5,147 nt of DNA. Origin: an uncultured Oscillospiraceae bacterium (GTDB lineage: Bacteria > Bacillota > Clostridia > Oscillospirales > Acutalibacteraceae). The DNA is taken from the NCBI GenBank assembly GCA_900552285.1, contig URYV01000114.1, positions 1 through 5,147 of the forward strand, written 5' to 3'. The notes beneath the pieces are model-generated. The model worked only from the letters and a program-made list of their open reading frames with translations. It was not told where the DNA came from and searched no databases. This document shows positions 1-4,408 of the stretch, piece after piece. Made by a program: the position numbers and the translations under genes. The first letter of the stretch is position 1, and each line of letters starts with the position of its first letter.

Positions 1-138
1 CCCCACGACTTTTTCGATGCGCACTCCGACTTCTTCGAGGCGGAGCCATGGGCTGGATACTTAAACAGCTTTTCAACCTGCTTAATTCGGCAGGAATCGG
101 ATATTATGCGGTTGCCATTGCGGTATTTACCATTCTAA
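1..138 (+). CDS. Possible 3' end of an upstream gene (unidentified; yidD expected by synteny)
   Basis: Frame 1 is open from the window edge to a TAA at 136-138 (45 residues visible). In the first 47 bases nearly every third codon position is G or C (PHDFFDAHSDFFEAEP), which is how a coding frame looks in this genome. After position 48 the third-position bias fades because yidC is read in another frame. In many Firmicutes the gene before yidC is yidD, but the characteristic YidD ending (GGYDPVP) is not visible here, so I do not name it. Frame 2 offers another ending at 62-64. If frame 1 is right, it would overlap yidC by 91 nt, which is unusually long. Treat this as a tentative partial gene. 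Confidence 0.25.
   Translation, partial: PHDFFDAHSDFFEAEPWAGYLNSFSTCLIRQESDIMRLPLRYLPF
37..40 (+). promoter_or_regulatory. Ribosome binding site of yidC
   Basis: GAGG lies 7 nt before the ATG at 48. No ATG, GTG or TTG occurs further upstream in the yidC frame inside the window, so this site and that start go together. Confidence 0.5.
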
Positions 139-977
139 TTAACGCAATATTCCTTCCGCTGAACATCAAACAGCAAAAGACCACGGCCAAGCAGACCGCC
201 ATTCGGCCCAAAATGGACGCCATAAAGGAAAAGTGCGGTGACGACCGTCAGAAATATTCCCTCGAGGTTCAGGAGCTGAATCAAAGAGAAGGAATAAGCA
301 TGATGGGCGGCTGCCTTCCTATGCTTATACGTCTTCCCTTTTTGTGGGGAGTTTGGCGCGCAATAAGCAATCCCCTTTCCTACATTCTTAACTGGAGCAG
401 CGACCTTATAAACTCCGCAAAGGGTCTCCTTTCGGGTCTTGAGGGCGTCAGCATCAAGGCGGGCTATGAGGAAATCGGAATTATCGACAACTTCGGTACA
501 ATCGTCGGAAAGGCTAACGAACAGGGTCTTACCGACATTGCAAGTCAGTCGGCGGCCGTTGAGAGCTTCAAAAAGAGCTTTAATCTTTTCGGTATCGACA
601 TGACCCGCATTCCCACCTTCACGTTGAATTTTGCCGATCCAGGAGTTGACTTCACTCTTTGGATCATCCCATTCCTTTCCTTTGCATCCTCCATGCTTTC
701 GTCGATTATATCCATGAGAATGCAAAAGAAAATCAATCCCGAGGCGGCTCAGATGGGCGGAATGATGCTTTTCATGCCTCTTTTCTCCCTCTACATTTCC
801 TTCCTTGTTCCCGGCGCCGTGGGATTTTATTGGATTTGTTCAAACCTTGTGAACATGGTCATTCAGGTCATTCTCAACAAAACCATGAGCCCCTACCGCA
901 TTATCGCAAAGGATGAAGCAAGGTTTATTTCCGACCGCAAGAAGAAAGAAAGCGCTTTAAAAGCCAAAAAGGCTTAA
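48..977 (+). CDS. yidC: Membrane protein insertase YidC/SpoIIIJ (YidC/Oxa1/Alb3 family)
   Basis: A 309-residue polytopic membrane protein that inserts and folds proteins in the cytoplasmic membrane, alone or with SecYEG. It is the short Gram-positive form without the large extracytoplasmic domain of Proteobacteria. Predicted membrane segments lie at about 18-38, 88-112, 202-222, 238-255 and 258-278. Family signatures are FLPLNIKQQK (35-44) at the end of the first core helix, the charged cytoplasmic hairpin at 45-85, GGCLPMLIRLPFLWGVW (87-103), and the final PGAVGFYWICSNL (255-267). A lysine-rich tail (about 287-309) could contact ribosomes. The region between the second and third segments (about 113-200) is long and polar. 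Oddity: Asn32 stands where family members carry the groove Arg (or Lys), five residues before Pro37. No lipoprotein signal is seen at the N-terminus, which begins MGWILKQLF, resembling the FGWIL stretch often a few residues inside relatives. The next gene, jag, follows after 48 nt and is probably co-transcribed. Confidence 0.93.
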   Translation: MGWILKQLFNLLNSAGIGYYAVAIAVFTILINAIFLPLNIKQQKTTAKQTAIRPKMDAIKEKCGDDRQKYSLEVQELNQREGISMMGGCLPMLIRLPFLWGVWRAISNPLSYILNWSSDLINSAKGLLSGLEGVSIKAGYEEIGIIDNFGTIVGKANEQGLTDIASQSAAVESFKKSFNLFGIDMTRIPTFTLNFADPGVDFTLWIIPFLSFASSMLSSIISMRMQKKINPEAAQMGGMMLFMPLFSLYISFLVPGAVGFYWICSNLVNMVIQVILNKTMSPYRIIAKDEARFISDRKKKESALKAKKA

Positions 978-1011
978 AGCTTAAAAACTACCGGACCAGT
1001 TCCGAAAATAC

Positions 1012-1019
1012 AAGAGGTG
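1012..1019 (+). promoter_or_regulatory. Ribosome binding site of jag
   Basis: AAGAGGTG ends 6 nt before the ATG at 1026. This supports the chosen start, which also begins the Jag N-terminal domain exactly (MIKEAIATGSTVEEAK). Confidence 0.75.
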
Positions 1020-1025
1020 TAACTG

Positions 1026-1961
1026 ATGATAAAGGAAGCTATCGCAACCGGAAGCACGGTTGAGGAAGCAAAAGAGTCGGCCGCAAAGGAGCTTGAGGCT
1101 CTCGGCTTTACCGACGATATTCAATTTGAAATAATTGACCTTCCCAAAGCAAAGACCTTCGGACTTTTCGGCGGATGCCCCGCAAAGGTCAAGGCCTTCG
1201 TGGAGATTGAAGAAAAGCCCATCGAAAAGGTGGAAAAGTACCAGCGCTTTGACAGGGACAAAAAGCCCCAGCGCCCCGTAAGACCCGAAAAAGCAAAGAC
1301 GGAAAGACGCGAGGAGCCCGACGAAGCTCCCCTTCAGACCGAGCTTAAGCCCTTCACCGACGAAACCAAAAAGGCCGTTGCCGACAAGGGCGTTGCATAC
1401 ATCACAAAGCTGCTTGACTGCATGGATGTTTCGGCCACGGTAAAGAGCGGCGAAACCGAGTCCGGAGCCACAATTATGCTTGAAGGCGATAATCTCGGTG
1501 TTATTGTCGGCCGCAGAGGCGAGACTCTCGATGCACTTCAGTATCTTACCGTTCTCGCCGCAAATCACGGCGTAGACGGATATTACCGCATCACTCTCAA
1601 CACCGGAAACTACCGTGAAAAGAGAGAAAAAACTCTTCAGGCTCTTGCCCGCAGAATGGCAAATCAGTCGCTCCGCACCCACCGCAACATGACTCTCGAG
1701 CCCATGAATCCCTTTGAGCGCCGCATTGTTCATACCGCCGTTCAGGATATTGACGGTGTGACCTCTTGGTCGGTCGGAGAAGAACCCTTCCGCAAGGTTG
1801 TCATCGGAAACAAGGGCAACCGCGGCGGCAGAGGAAATTACCGTTCCGACAGAGGCGGACGCGGCGGTTATGACCGTCAGAGATTCCAGTCCCCCGCCCC
1901 CACCCGCGAAAGCAAGCAGGATCTTAACGACGCTCCCCTTTACGGAAAAATCGAAAAATAA
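1026..1961 (+). CDS. jag: RNA-binding protein KhpB/Jag (EloR), Jag_N-KH-R3H
   Basis: A 311-residue cytoplasmic RNA-binding protein. The family (Jag in Bacillus, KhpB/EloR in Streptococcus) partners KhpA and influences cell elongation and division through RNA binding. Domains in order: Jag N-terminal domain at about 1-60 (MIKEAIATGSTVEEAK at the start, FGLFGGCPAKVKAFV at 45-59); a charged, probably disordered linker at about 62-115, rich in Lys, Arg, Glu and Pro; a KH domain at about 117-195 with the GxxG loop GRRG at 162-165; and an R3H domain at about 200-260 with the Arg-x3-His signature R232/H236 in NPFERRIVH and the ending GEEPFRKVVI. After R3H comes a 50-residue tail with two RGG-type clusters (266-270 and 276-281), absent from short members such as the roughly 208-residue B. 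subtilis Jag. Gene order yidC-jag is the usual one; mnmE, often next, is missing because a terminator follows at once. Confidence 0.94.
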   Translation: MIKEAIATGSTVEEAKESAAKELEALGFTDDIQFEIIDLPKAKTFGLFGGCPAKVKAFVEIEEKPIEKVEKYQRFDRDKKPQRPVRPEKAKTERREEPDEAPLQTELKPFTDETKKAVADKGVAYITKLLDCMDVSATVKSGETESGATIMLEGDNLGVIVGRRGETLDALQYLTVLAANHGVDGYYRITLNTGNYREKREKTLQALARRMANQSLRTHRNMTLEPMNPFERRIVHTAVQDIDGVTSWSVGEEPFRKVVIGNKGNRGGRGNYRSDRGGRGGYDRQRFQSPAPTRESKQDLNDAPLYGKIEK

Positions 1962-1966
1962 AAATT

Positions 1967-1996
1967 AAAAGAGGTACTGTTATGTACCTCTTTTTT
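1967..1996 (+). terminator. Rho-independent terminator after jag
   Basis: GAGGTAC (1971-1977) pairs perfectly with GTACCTC (1984-1990) across a 6-nt loop. The stem can be extended by AAAA (1967-1970) against the following T run (1991-1996). It sits 5 nt after the jag stop codon and closes the yidC-jag unit. Confidence 0.9.
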
Positions 1997-2012
1997 GTTT
2001 TCGTCATAATAT
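1986..2012 (+). promoter_or_regulatory. Possible promoter of the cysteine-rich gene (sigma-K-like spacing)
   Basis: CATAATAT (2005-2012) fits a -10 of the form CATAnnnT used by the sporulation factors sigma-E/sigma-K. An AC dinucleotide at 1986-1987 lies exactly 17 nt before it, as in the sigma-K pattern AC-N17-CATAnnnT. The motif is short and the AC sits inside the terminator stem of jag, so chance is a real possibility. Read instead as a housekeeping -10, CATAAT (2005-2010) lacks a good -35. No better promoter is visible between the terminator and the gene. Confidence 0.3.
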
Positions 2013-2020
2013 GGTATTGA

Positions 2021-2037
2021 TACCGAGAAACTCGGTA
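2021..2037 (+). repeat. Perfect 7-bp inverted repeat in the leader of the cysteine-rich gene
   Basis: TACCGAG (2021-2027), AAA, CTCGGTA (2031-2037). With no T run after it, it is not a terminator. If transcription starts near 2018-2020, the hairpin would be the very 5' end of the mRNA and could protect it; as DNA it could be an operator. It lies 34 nt before the start codon and leaves the Shine-Dalgarno sequence free. Confidence 0.55.
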
Positions 2038-2058
2038 AATACAGCCTTCAACACATTT

Positions 2059-2066
2059 AAGGAGGA
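2059..2066 (+). promoter_or_regulatory. Strong ribosome binding site of the cysteine-rich gene
   Basis: AAGGAGGA is an almost full match to the anti-Shine-Dalgarno sequence and ends 5 nt before the ATG at 2072. It is the strongest such site in the window, fitting a product made in quantity. Confidence 0.85.
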
Positions 2067-2071
2067 ATATT

Positions 2072-2857
2072 ATGGCAGATTGCTTTAAAGACGCGGTTTG
2101 CGTCGATTGCGGCAGGGTCTACGACAGCTGCTGTTCAAGAGATTGCCTTGAAGATCTTAGGGTTTATTTGAGTCCCAATGATCAGGAAACGGCCAACACA
2201 AGCGCCGGCGCAAGGGTGCGCTCCTGCGAAATAATCAATGTTTGTATTGAGGTGGAGCCGGTAACCTTCAACCGCGGTTATTACTCGGTTGACATGATGT
2301 TCTATTTTCTGCTGAACATCGACCTGTATCCCGCCGCATCCTCGACACCCGCCAATGTCAACGGCGTTGCATTGTGGAATAAAAAGGTTATTCTTTTCGG
2401 AAGCGACGGTAATGCAAAGACATTTTCGAATGTCTACGGAGCCGACCAATCGGGCTGCGGCTCATCGGCTTCGGCCAATTTGCCCCGCGCCTCGGTTCAG
2501 ACCGTCGATCCCATTATACTTAATTCTTCACTTCTCCCCGTTTGCCGCTGCGACGGCGAATGCTGCTGCACTTTCCCGAAATCGGTTACAAGCATCGTGG
2601 GAGACATTGCCGACGAATCGACCGTGCAAAACAAGGTGGTTGCCACTCTCGGACTCTTCACGGTTGTTCAGCTTATCAGAAACGTTCAAATGCTCATTCC
2701 CGTTTACGATTTCTGTATCCCCGAAAAGGAATGCACCTCCACAACCGACAATCCCTGCGACCTTTTCAAAAGAATCAAATTCCCTCTCGACGAGTTTTTC
2801 CCGCCTCAAAGCCTTCCCGACGAACAGGGCGGCTGCTCGGCCTGCGATAAGGACTGA
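2072..2857 (+). CDS. Cysteine-rich soluble protein of unknown function, 261 aa
   Basis: I cannot assign a function. The protein has 19 cysteines in 261 residues, grouped in an N-terminal cluster (C4, C10, C13, C20, C21, C25), a middle cluster (C158, C160, C164-C166), C215/C221/C229, and a terminal CSAC (255-258). Between the clusters lie hydrophobic beta-prone stretches, for example YYSVDMMFYFLLNIDLY (70-86), KKVILFGSDGN (104-114) and VVATLGLFTVVQLIRNVQMLIP (189-210). There is no signal peptide or convincing membrane helix. Stretches such as RVYDSC..DCLEDLRVYL (15-33), VDPIIL (145-150) and CDLFKRIKFPLDEFFPP (229-245) remind me of a conserved uncharacterised family of Clostridia, recalled rather than checked. 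It is transcribed alone, between a terminator on each side, with a very strong ribosome binding site. The cysteine clusters suggest metal binding or disulfide cross-linking; a spore-coat or other structural role is possible but unproven. Codon use resembles its neighbours, so recent transfer is not indicated. Confidence 0.85.
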   Translation: MADCFKDAVCVDCGRVYDSCCSRDCLEDLRVYLSPNDQETANTSAGARVRSCEIINVCIEVEPVTFNRGYYSVDMMFYFLLNIDLYPAASSTPANVNGVALWNKKVILFGSDGNAKTFSNVYGADQSGCGSSASANLPRASVQTVDPIILNSSLLPVCRCDGECCCTFPKSVTSIVGDIADESTVQNKVVATLGLFTVVQLIRNVQMLIPVYDFCIPEKECTSTTDNPCDLFKRIKFPLDEFFPPQSLPDEQGGCSACDKD

Positions 2858-2906
2858 AAAAAGCTCCGATACCTTTCGGCATTATGCCTTTGGTATCGGA
2901 GCTTTT
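2857..2906. terminator. Bidirectional Rho-independent terminator with a nested hairpin
   Basis: GCTCCGATACC (2863-2873) pairs perfectly with GGTATCGGAGC (2892-2902), extended by AAAA (2859-2862) against TTTT (2903-2906), giving a 15-bp stem. The loop holds a second small hairpin, GGCA-TTA-TGCC (2878-2888). On the + strand the tail is TTTTAATTT; on the - strand it is a run of six T. It lies between convergent genes and serves the cysteine-rich gene and the flavodoxin gene, more strongly the latter judging by the tail. Confidence 0.92.
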
Positions 2907-2916
2907 AATTTAAAAA

Positions 2917-3339
2917 TCAGGCGAGAGCTGCGCCCAGCTCCTTGCAGGAATCAAGAGCGTCATCATCGGGCGCTTCGTTAACGGTCAGACAATCCGCCGC
3001 AATAACGGCACCGTCTCCGATGCACCTTTCTTCCCAGTTTCTCATCCATTCGCCGTCTCCCCATCCGTAGGAACCGAACAGAACGATTTTTTTACCGGAA
3101 AGCTTGGACTCGCAGGCCTCGAACATGGGCAAAAATTCGCTTTCTTCAAGCTCCTCAACACCCATTGAGGGGCAGCCGAAGGCAACGGCATCGAATTCGT
3201 CCATCTTATCTGCCGAAAAATCGGCGGCGGTAAAGCTTTCAACCTCGGCACCCTTTTCCTTGGCTCCGTCGGCTACGGCCTCGGCCATGGACTCGGTGTT
3301 ACCTGTTCCGCTCCAATAAACAACAGCAATTTTACTCAT
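2917..3339 (-). CDS. Short-chain flavodoxin (FMN electron carrier)
   Basis: A 140-residue cytoplasmic FMN-binding electron carrier that can stand in for ferredoxin. The N-terminal strand and phosphate-binding loop are IAVVYWSGTGNTE (4-16). The loop below the isoalloxazine ring is GCPSMGVEELEESEF (55-69), and GSYGWGDGEWM (89-99) carries the aromatic Trp93 that stacks on the flavin. Length and sequence match the roughly 138-residue clostridial/Megasphaera type very well. Where the C. beijerinckii protein has Met-Gly-Asp at the loop whose peptide flips on reduction, this one has Met59-Gly60-Val61, a variable position in relatives. Shine-Dalgarno GAAGG (3346-3350) lies 6 nt before the start. The gene begins only 23 nt after the stop of the DUF3793 gene, so the two are probably one operon; the shared terminator follows. 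Flavodoxins are frequently induced by iron shortage, in keeping with the operator-like dyads upstream. Confidence 0.96.
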   Translation of the reverse strand: MSKIAVVYWSGTGNTESMAEAVADGAKEKGAEVESFTAADFSADKMDEFDAVAFGCPSMGVEELEESEFLPMFEACESKLSGKKIVLFGSYGWGDGEWMRNWEERCIGDGAVIAADCLTVNEAPDDDALDSCKELGAALA

Positions 3340-3362
3340 AATAATCCTTCTTTCATTATATT

Positions 3363-3920
3363 TTATTTTTGAAAGCTCACAACGAGCCGATCAAACGATT
3401 TGTGTCTGTCATAGGCATTTTCGTACACTTTCGTACATTTTTTATACTGCGCAAAAGTACGTTTGGCAATGCTTTCGTCACCGTATACCTTCCATGTTCC
3501 GACGCATTTTGCACCCTTTGCGCCGTTGTTTATAAATCCGTCCACATCCTCGGGCGGATAGCCGAGGAAAAGACCGATTTCGTGAGGAAATTCATTTCCG
3601 CTTTTTATGCGCTTCATAAGCTCAACAATGCAAAGCTCCGAGCTTTTAACAGGATATTCCCTTTTCTTTAAAATATCCTTGGCACGGCTTTTTTTCAGGT
3701 CGTTTTCCAATCTGTCGGGACGGTACATATACACAAGCGCCCTTCCGTTTCGATAACGCATCGGCAAAAATCTCACGCCCTTTGGCACAAGTCGGTTGTT
3801 AAAATCCCGAACCGAGTTGTTTAGCTCCTCACGGGTCTTTGCGTCGCAGCAAAAAAGACTTCCCGTTTTTAGACCCGCCATGGTGGGAGAGCAGTTTTGA
3901 ATAACCTGACGTTCGGACAT
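3363..3920 (-). CDS. DUF3793 family protein
   Basis: A 185-residue protein that I recognise as DUF3793, a family of anaerobic Firmicutes with no established function. Family stretches in order are CSPTMAGLKTGSLF (10-23), LVPKGVRFLPMRYRNGRALVYMYRP (split here as 44-54 and 55-68), FPHEIGLFLGYPPEDVDGFI (111-130) and KCVGTWKVYGDE (138-149). The product is basic, has no signal peptide or membrane helix, and contains six cysteines (10, 24, 25, 97, 139, 162). From memory, such genes often sit beside flavodoxin and sometimes near ferrous iron transport genes; here the flavodoxin gene follows after 23 nt. That association suggests a role in iron or redox metabolism, but the sequence itself shows no catalytic motif. 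The start is supported by AGGTG (3926-3930), 5 nt before the ATG. Control is likely through the two dyads in its leader region. Confidence 0.9.
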   Translation of the reverse strand: MSERQVIQNCSPTMAGLKTGSLFCCDAKTREELNNSVRDFNNRLVPKGVRFLPMRYRNGRALVYMYRPDRLENDLKKSRAKDILKKREYPVKSSELCIVELMKRIKSGNEFPHEIGLFLGYPPEDVDGFINNGAKGAKCVGTWKVYGDESIAKRTFAQYKKCTKVYENAYDRHKSFDRLVVSFQK

Positions 3921-3925
3921 TTTGT

Positions 3926-3930
3926 CACCT
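3926..3930 (-). promoter_or_regulatory. Ribosome binding site of the DUF3793 gene
   Basis: On the minus strand AGGTG (within GAGGTGACAAAATG) lies 5 nt before the start codon at 3920. The proximal dyad ends 8 bases upstream of it, so a repressor or an RNA hairpin there would be close to the initiation site. Confidence 0.7.
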
Positions 3931-3938
3931 CAAATCTC

Positions 3939-3956
3939 GGTTAGCTTATACTAACC
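3939..3956. promoter_or_regulatory. Operator-like dyad 1, GGTTAGCTTATACTAACC
   Basis: Perfect 6-bp arms GGTTAG/CTAACC around 6 bases. It shares GTTAGC-N5-CTAAC with the dyad at 4005-4022. On the minus strand its centre contains TATAAG, which could be a -10 element giving a second, proximal start near 3938. The arms resemble half-sites of DtxR/IdeR boxes (TTAGGTTAGCCTAACCTAA), but the spacing between arms is 5 bp wider. The duplicated pattern and position point to a regulator-binding site; which regulator is inference. Confidence 0.65.
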
Positions 3957-4004
3957 ACATTTTAAAAAATATAAAACTTAAAATAGAAAAATCGCATTCG
4001 AAAC

Positions 4005-4022
4005 AGTTAGCATGCGCTAACT
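4005..4022. promoter_or_regulatory. Operator-like dyad 2, AGTTAGCATGCGCTAACT
   Basis: Perfect 7-bp arms AGTTAGC/GCTAACT around ATGC. It sits at about +3 to +20 of the transcript predicted from the minus-strand promoter at 4031-4059, a classic repressor position. Its centre is 66 bp from that of dyad 1. No T run follows on the minus strand close enough to make it a terminator. Confidence 0.68.
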
Positions 4023-4030
4023 TCATCGTG

Positions 4031-4059
4031 ATGTTACCACAATCATTCTCTTTTGTCAA
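4031..4059 (-). promoter_or_regulatory. Promoter of the DUF3793-flavodoxin operon
   Basis: On the minus strand, a perfect -35 TTGACA (4054-4059) is followed by exactly 17 nt and then TAACAT (4031-4036, 4 of 6), preceded by the extended -10 signature TGG. The predicted start is near 4024, giving a leader of about 104 nt that contains both dyads. Confidence 0.7.
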
Positions 4060-4078
4060 TGGTTTTTTTCAAAAAGAC

Positions 4079-4107
4079 TTGAAAAATAAATTCGGCTGTG
4101 GTATATT
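4079..4107 (+). promoter_or_regulatory. Promoter of the pheS T-box transcript
   Basis: TTGAAA (4079-4084, 5 of 6), 17 nt, TATATT (4102-4107, 5 of 6). The predicted start is near 4114, one or two bases before the first pairing bases of T-box stem I. It is back to back with the minus-strand promoter; the two -35 elements are 19 bp apart. Confidence 0.78.
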
Positions 4108-4113
4108 TAGTAA

Positions 4114-4390
4114 AACGCATTGATGAAGTTCAAGTAAGCCATGCGGTTAAATCACAAAGAGAATGGACGGCGGGCAACCGGGTGTGACCGTCCTGTGGTT
4201 TCGTGTGTGCCGAATTTCCCTTCGGAGCGGTCGGGCTGAAACTTTCAGTAGGCTCGGACGGTTGACGCCGTTATCGGTCGAACGAGTGTTTGCTCTGTTA
4301 CGGATATGTCCGTTTTTGGGCAAAAATTTGGGTGGTACCGCGGAAGTTTTCGGCTTTCGTCCCTTTTTCGGGACGGAAGTCTTATTTTTT
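4114..4390 (+). ncRNA. T-box riboswitch, phenylalanine type, with intrinsic terminator
   Basis: This leader senses uncharged tRNA-Phe and lets transcription enter pheS when charging is low. Stem I: base pairs CGC (4116-4118)/GCG (4227-4229) and GAAG (4125-4128)/CTTC (4220-4223). The loop E motif is AGTA (4133-4136) opposite GAA (4212-4214). Specifier codon TTC (Phe) is at 4216-4218. Upper helices include AAATCAC (4149-4155)/GTGGTTT (4195-4201) and GGACGG (4165-4170)/CCGTCC (4188-4193), with the AGAGA bulge at 4158-4162. The T-box GGGTGGTACCGCGG is at 4330-4343; its bulge TGGT (4333-4336) pairs with an ACCA end, fitting discriminator A73 of tRNA-Phe. CTTTCGTCCC (4354-4363) can pair with GGG (4330-4332) plus GCGGAAG (4340-4346) as antiterminator, or with GGGACGGAAG (4370-4379) as terminator, followed by TTATTTTTT. 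Confidence 0.95.
4352..4390 (+). terminator. T-box-controlled intrinsic terminator before pheS
   Basis: CTTTCGTCCC (4354-4363) and GGGACGGAAG (4370-4379) form a 10-bp stem with one G-U pair and a 6-nt loop, with a T-rich tail at 4382-4390. The left arm is shared with the antiterminator, so the two folds exclude each other. Confidence 0.92.
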
Positions 4391-4393
4391 GTG

Positions 4394-4399
4394 AAAGGA
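4394..4399 (+). promoter_or_regulatory. Ribosome binding site of pheS
   Basis: AAAGGA lies 9 nt before the ATG at 4409, just outside the terminator tail. Confidence 0.65.
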
Positions 4400-4408
4400 C
4401 GAAACATA

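Noticed and set aside
135..725. A 196-codon open frame on the minus strand opposite yidC.
   Set aside because: It is a by-product of yidC codon use; the translated sequence resembles no family I know and the yidC assignment is firm.
981..1733. A 250-codon open frame on the minus strand opposite jag.
   Set aside because: The plus strand encodes a clear Jag_N-KH-R3H protein here; the opposite frame has no recognisable domain and no matching signals.
3355..3360. Perfect TATAAT on the minus strand just before the flavodoxin gene, with TTGTGA (3377-3382) 16 bp upstream, as a separate promoter.
   Set aside because: A start about 7 nt downstream would fall inside the Shine-Dalgarno sequence (3346-3350), leaving almost no leader. 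The 23-nt gap after the DUF3793 gene fits co-transcription better.
3939..4022. The two GTTAGC-N5-CTAAC dyads as part of a CRISPR array or mobile element ends.
   Set aside because: There are only two copies in a short promoter region, no spacers of even length, no target duplication and no transposase or cas gene.
4064..4086. Inverted repeat TTTTTC/GAAAAA in the A/T-rich stretch between the divergent promoters, as a terminator.
   Set aside because: It is made of A and T runs with a weak stem, and lies upstream of both transcripts, where a terminator would have no purpose.
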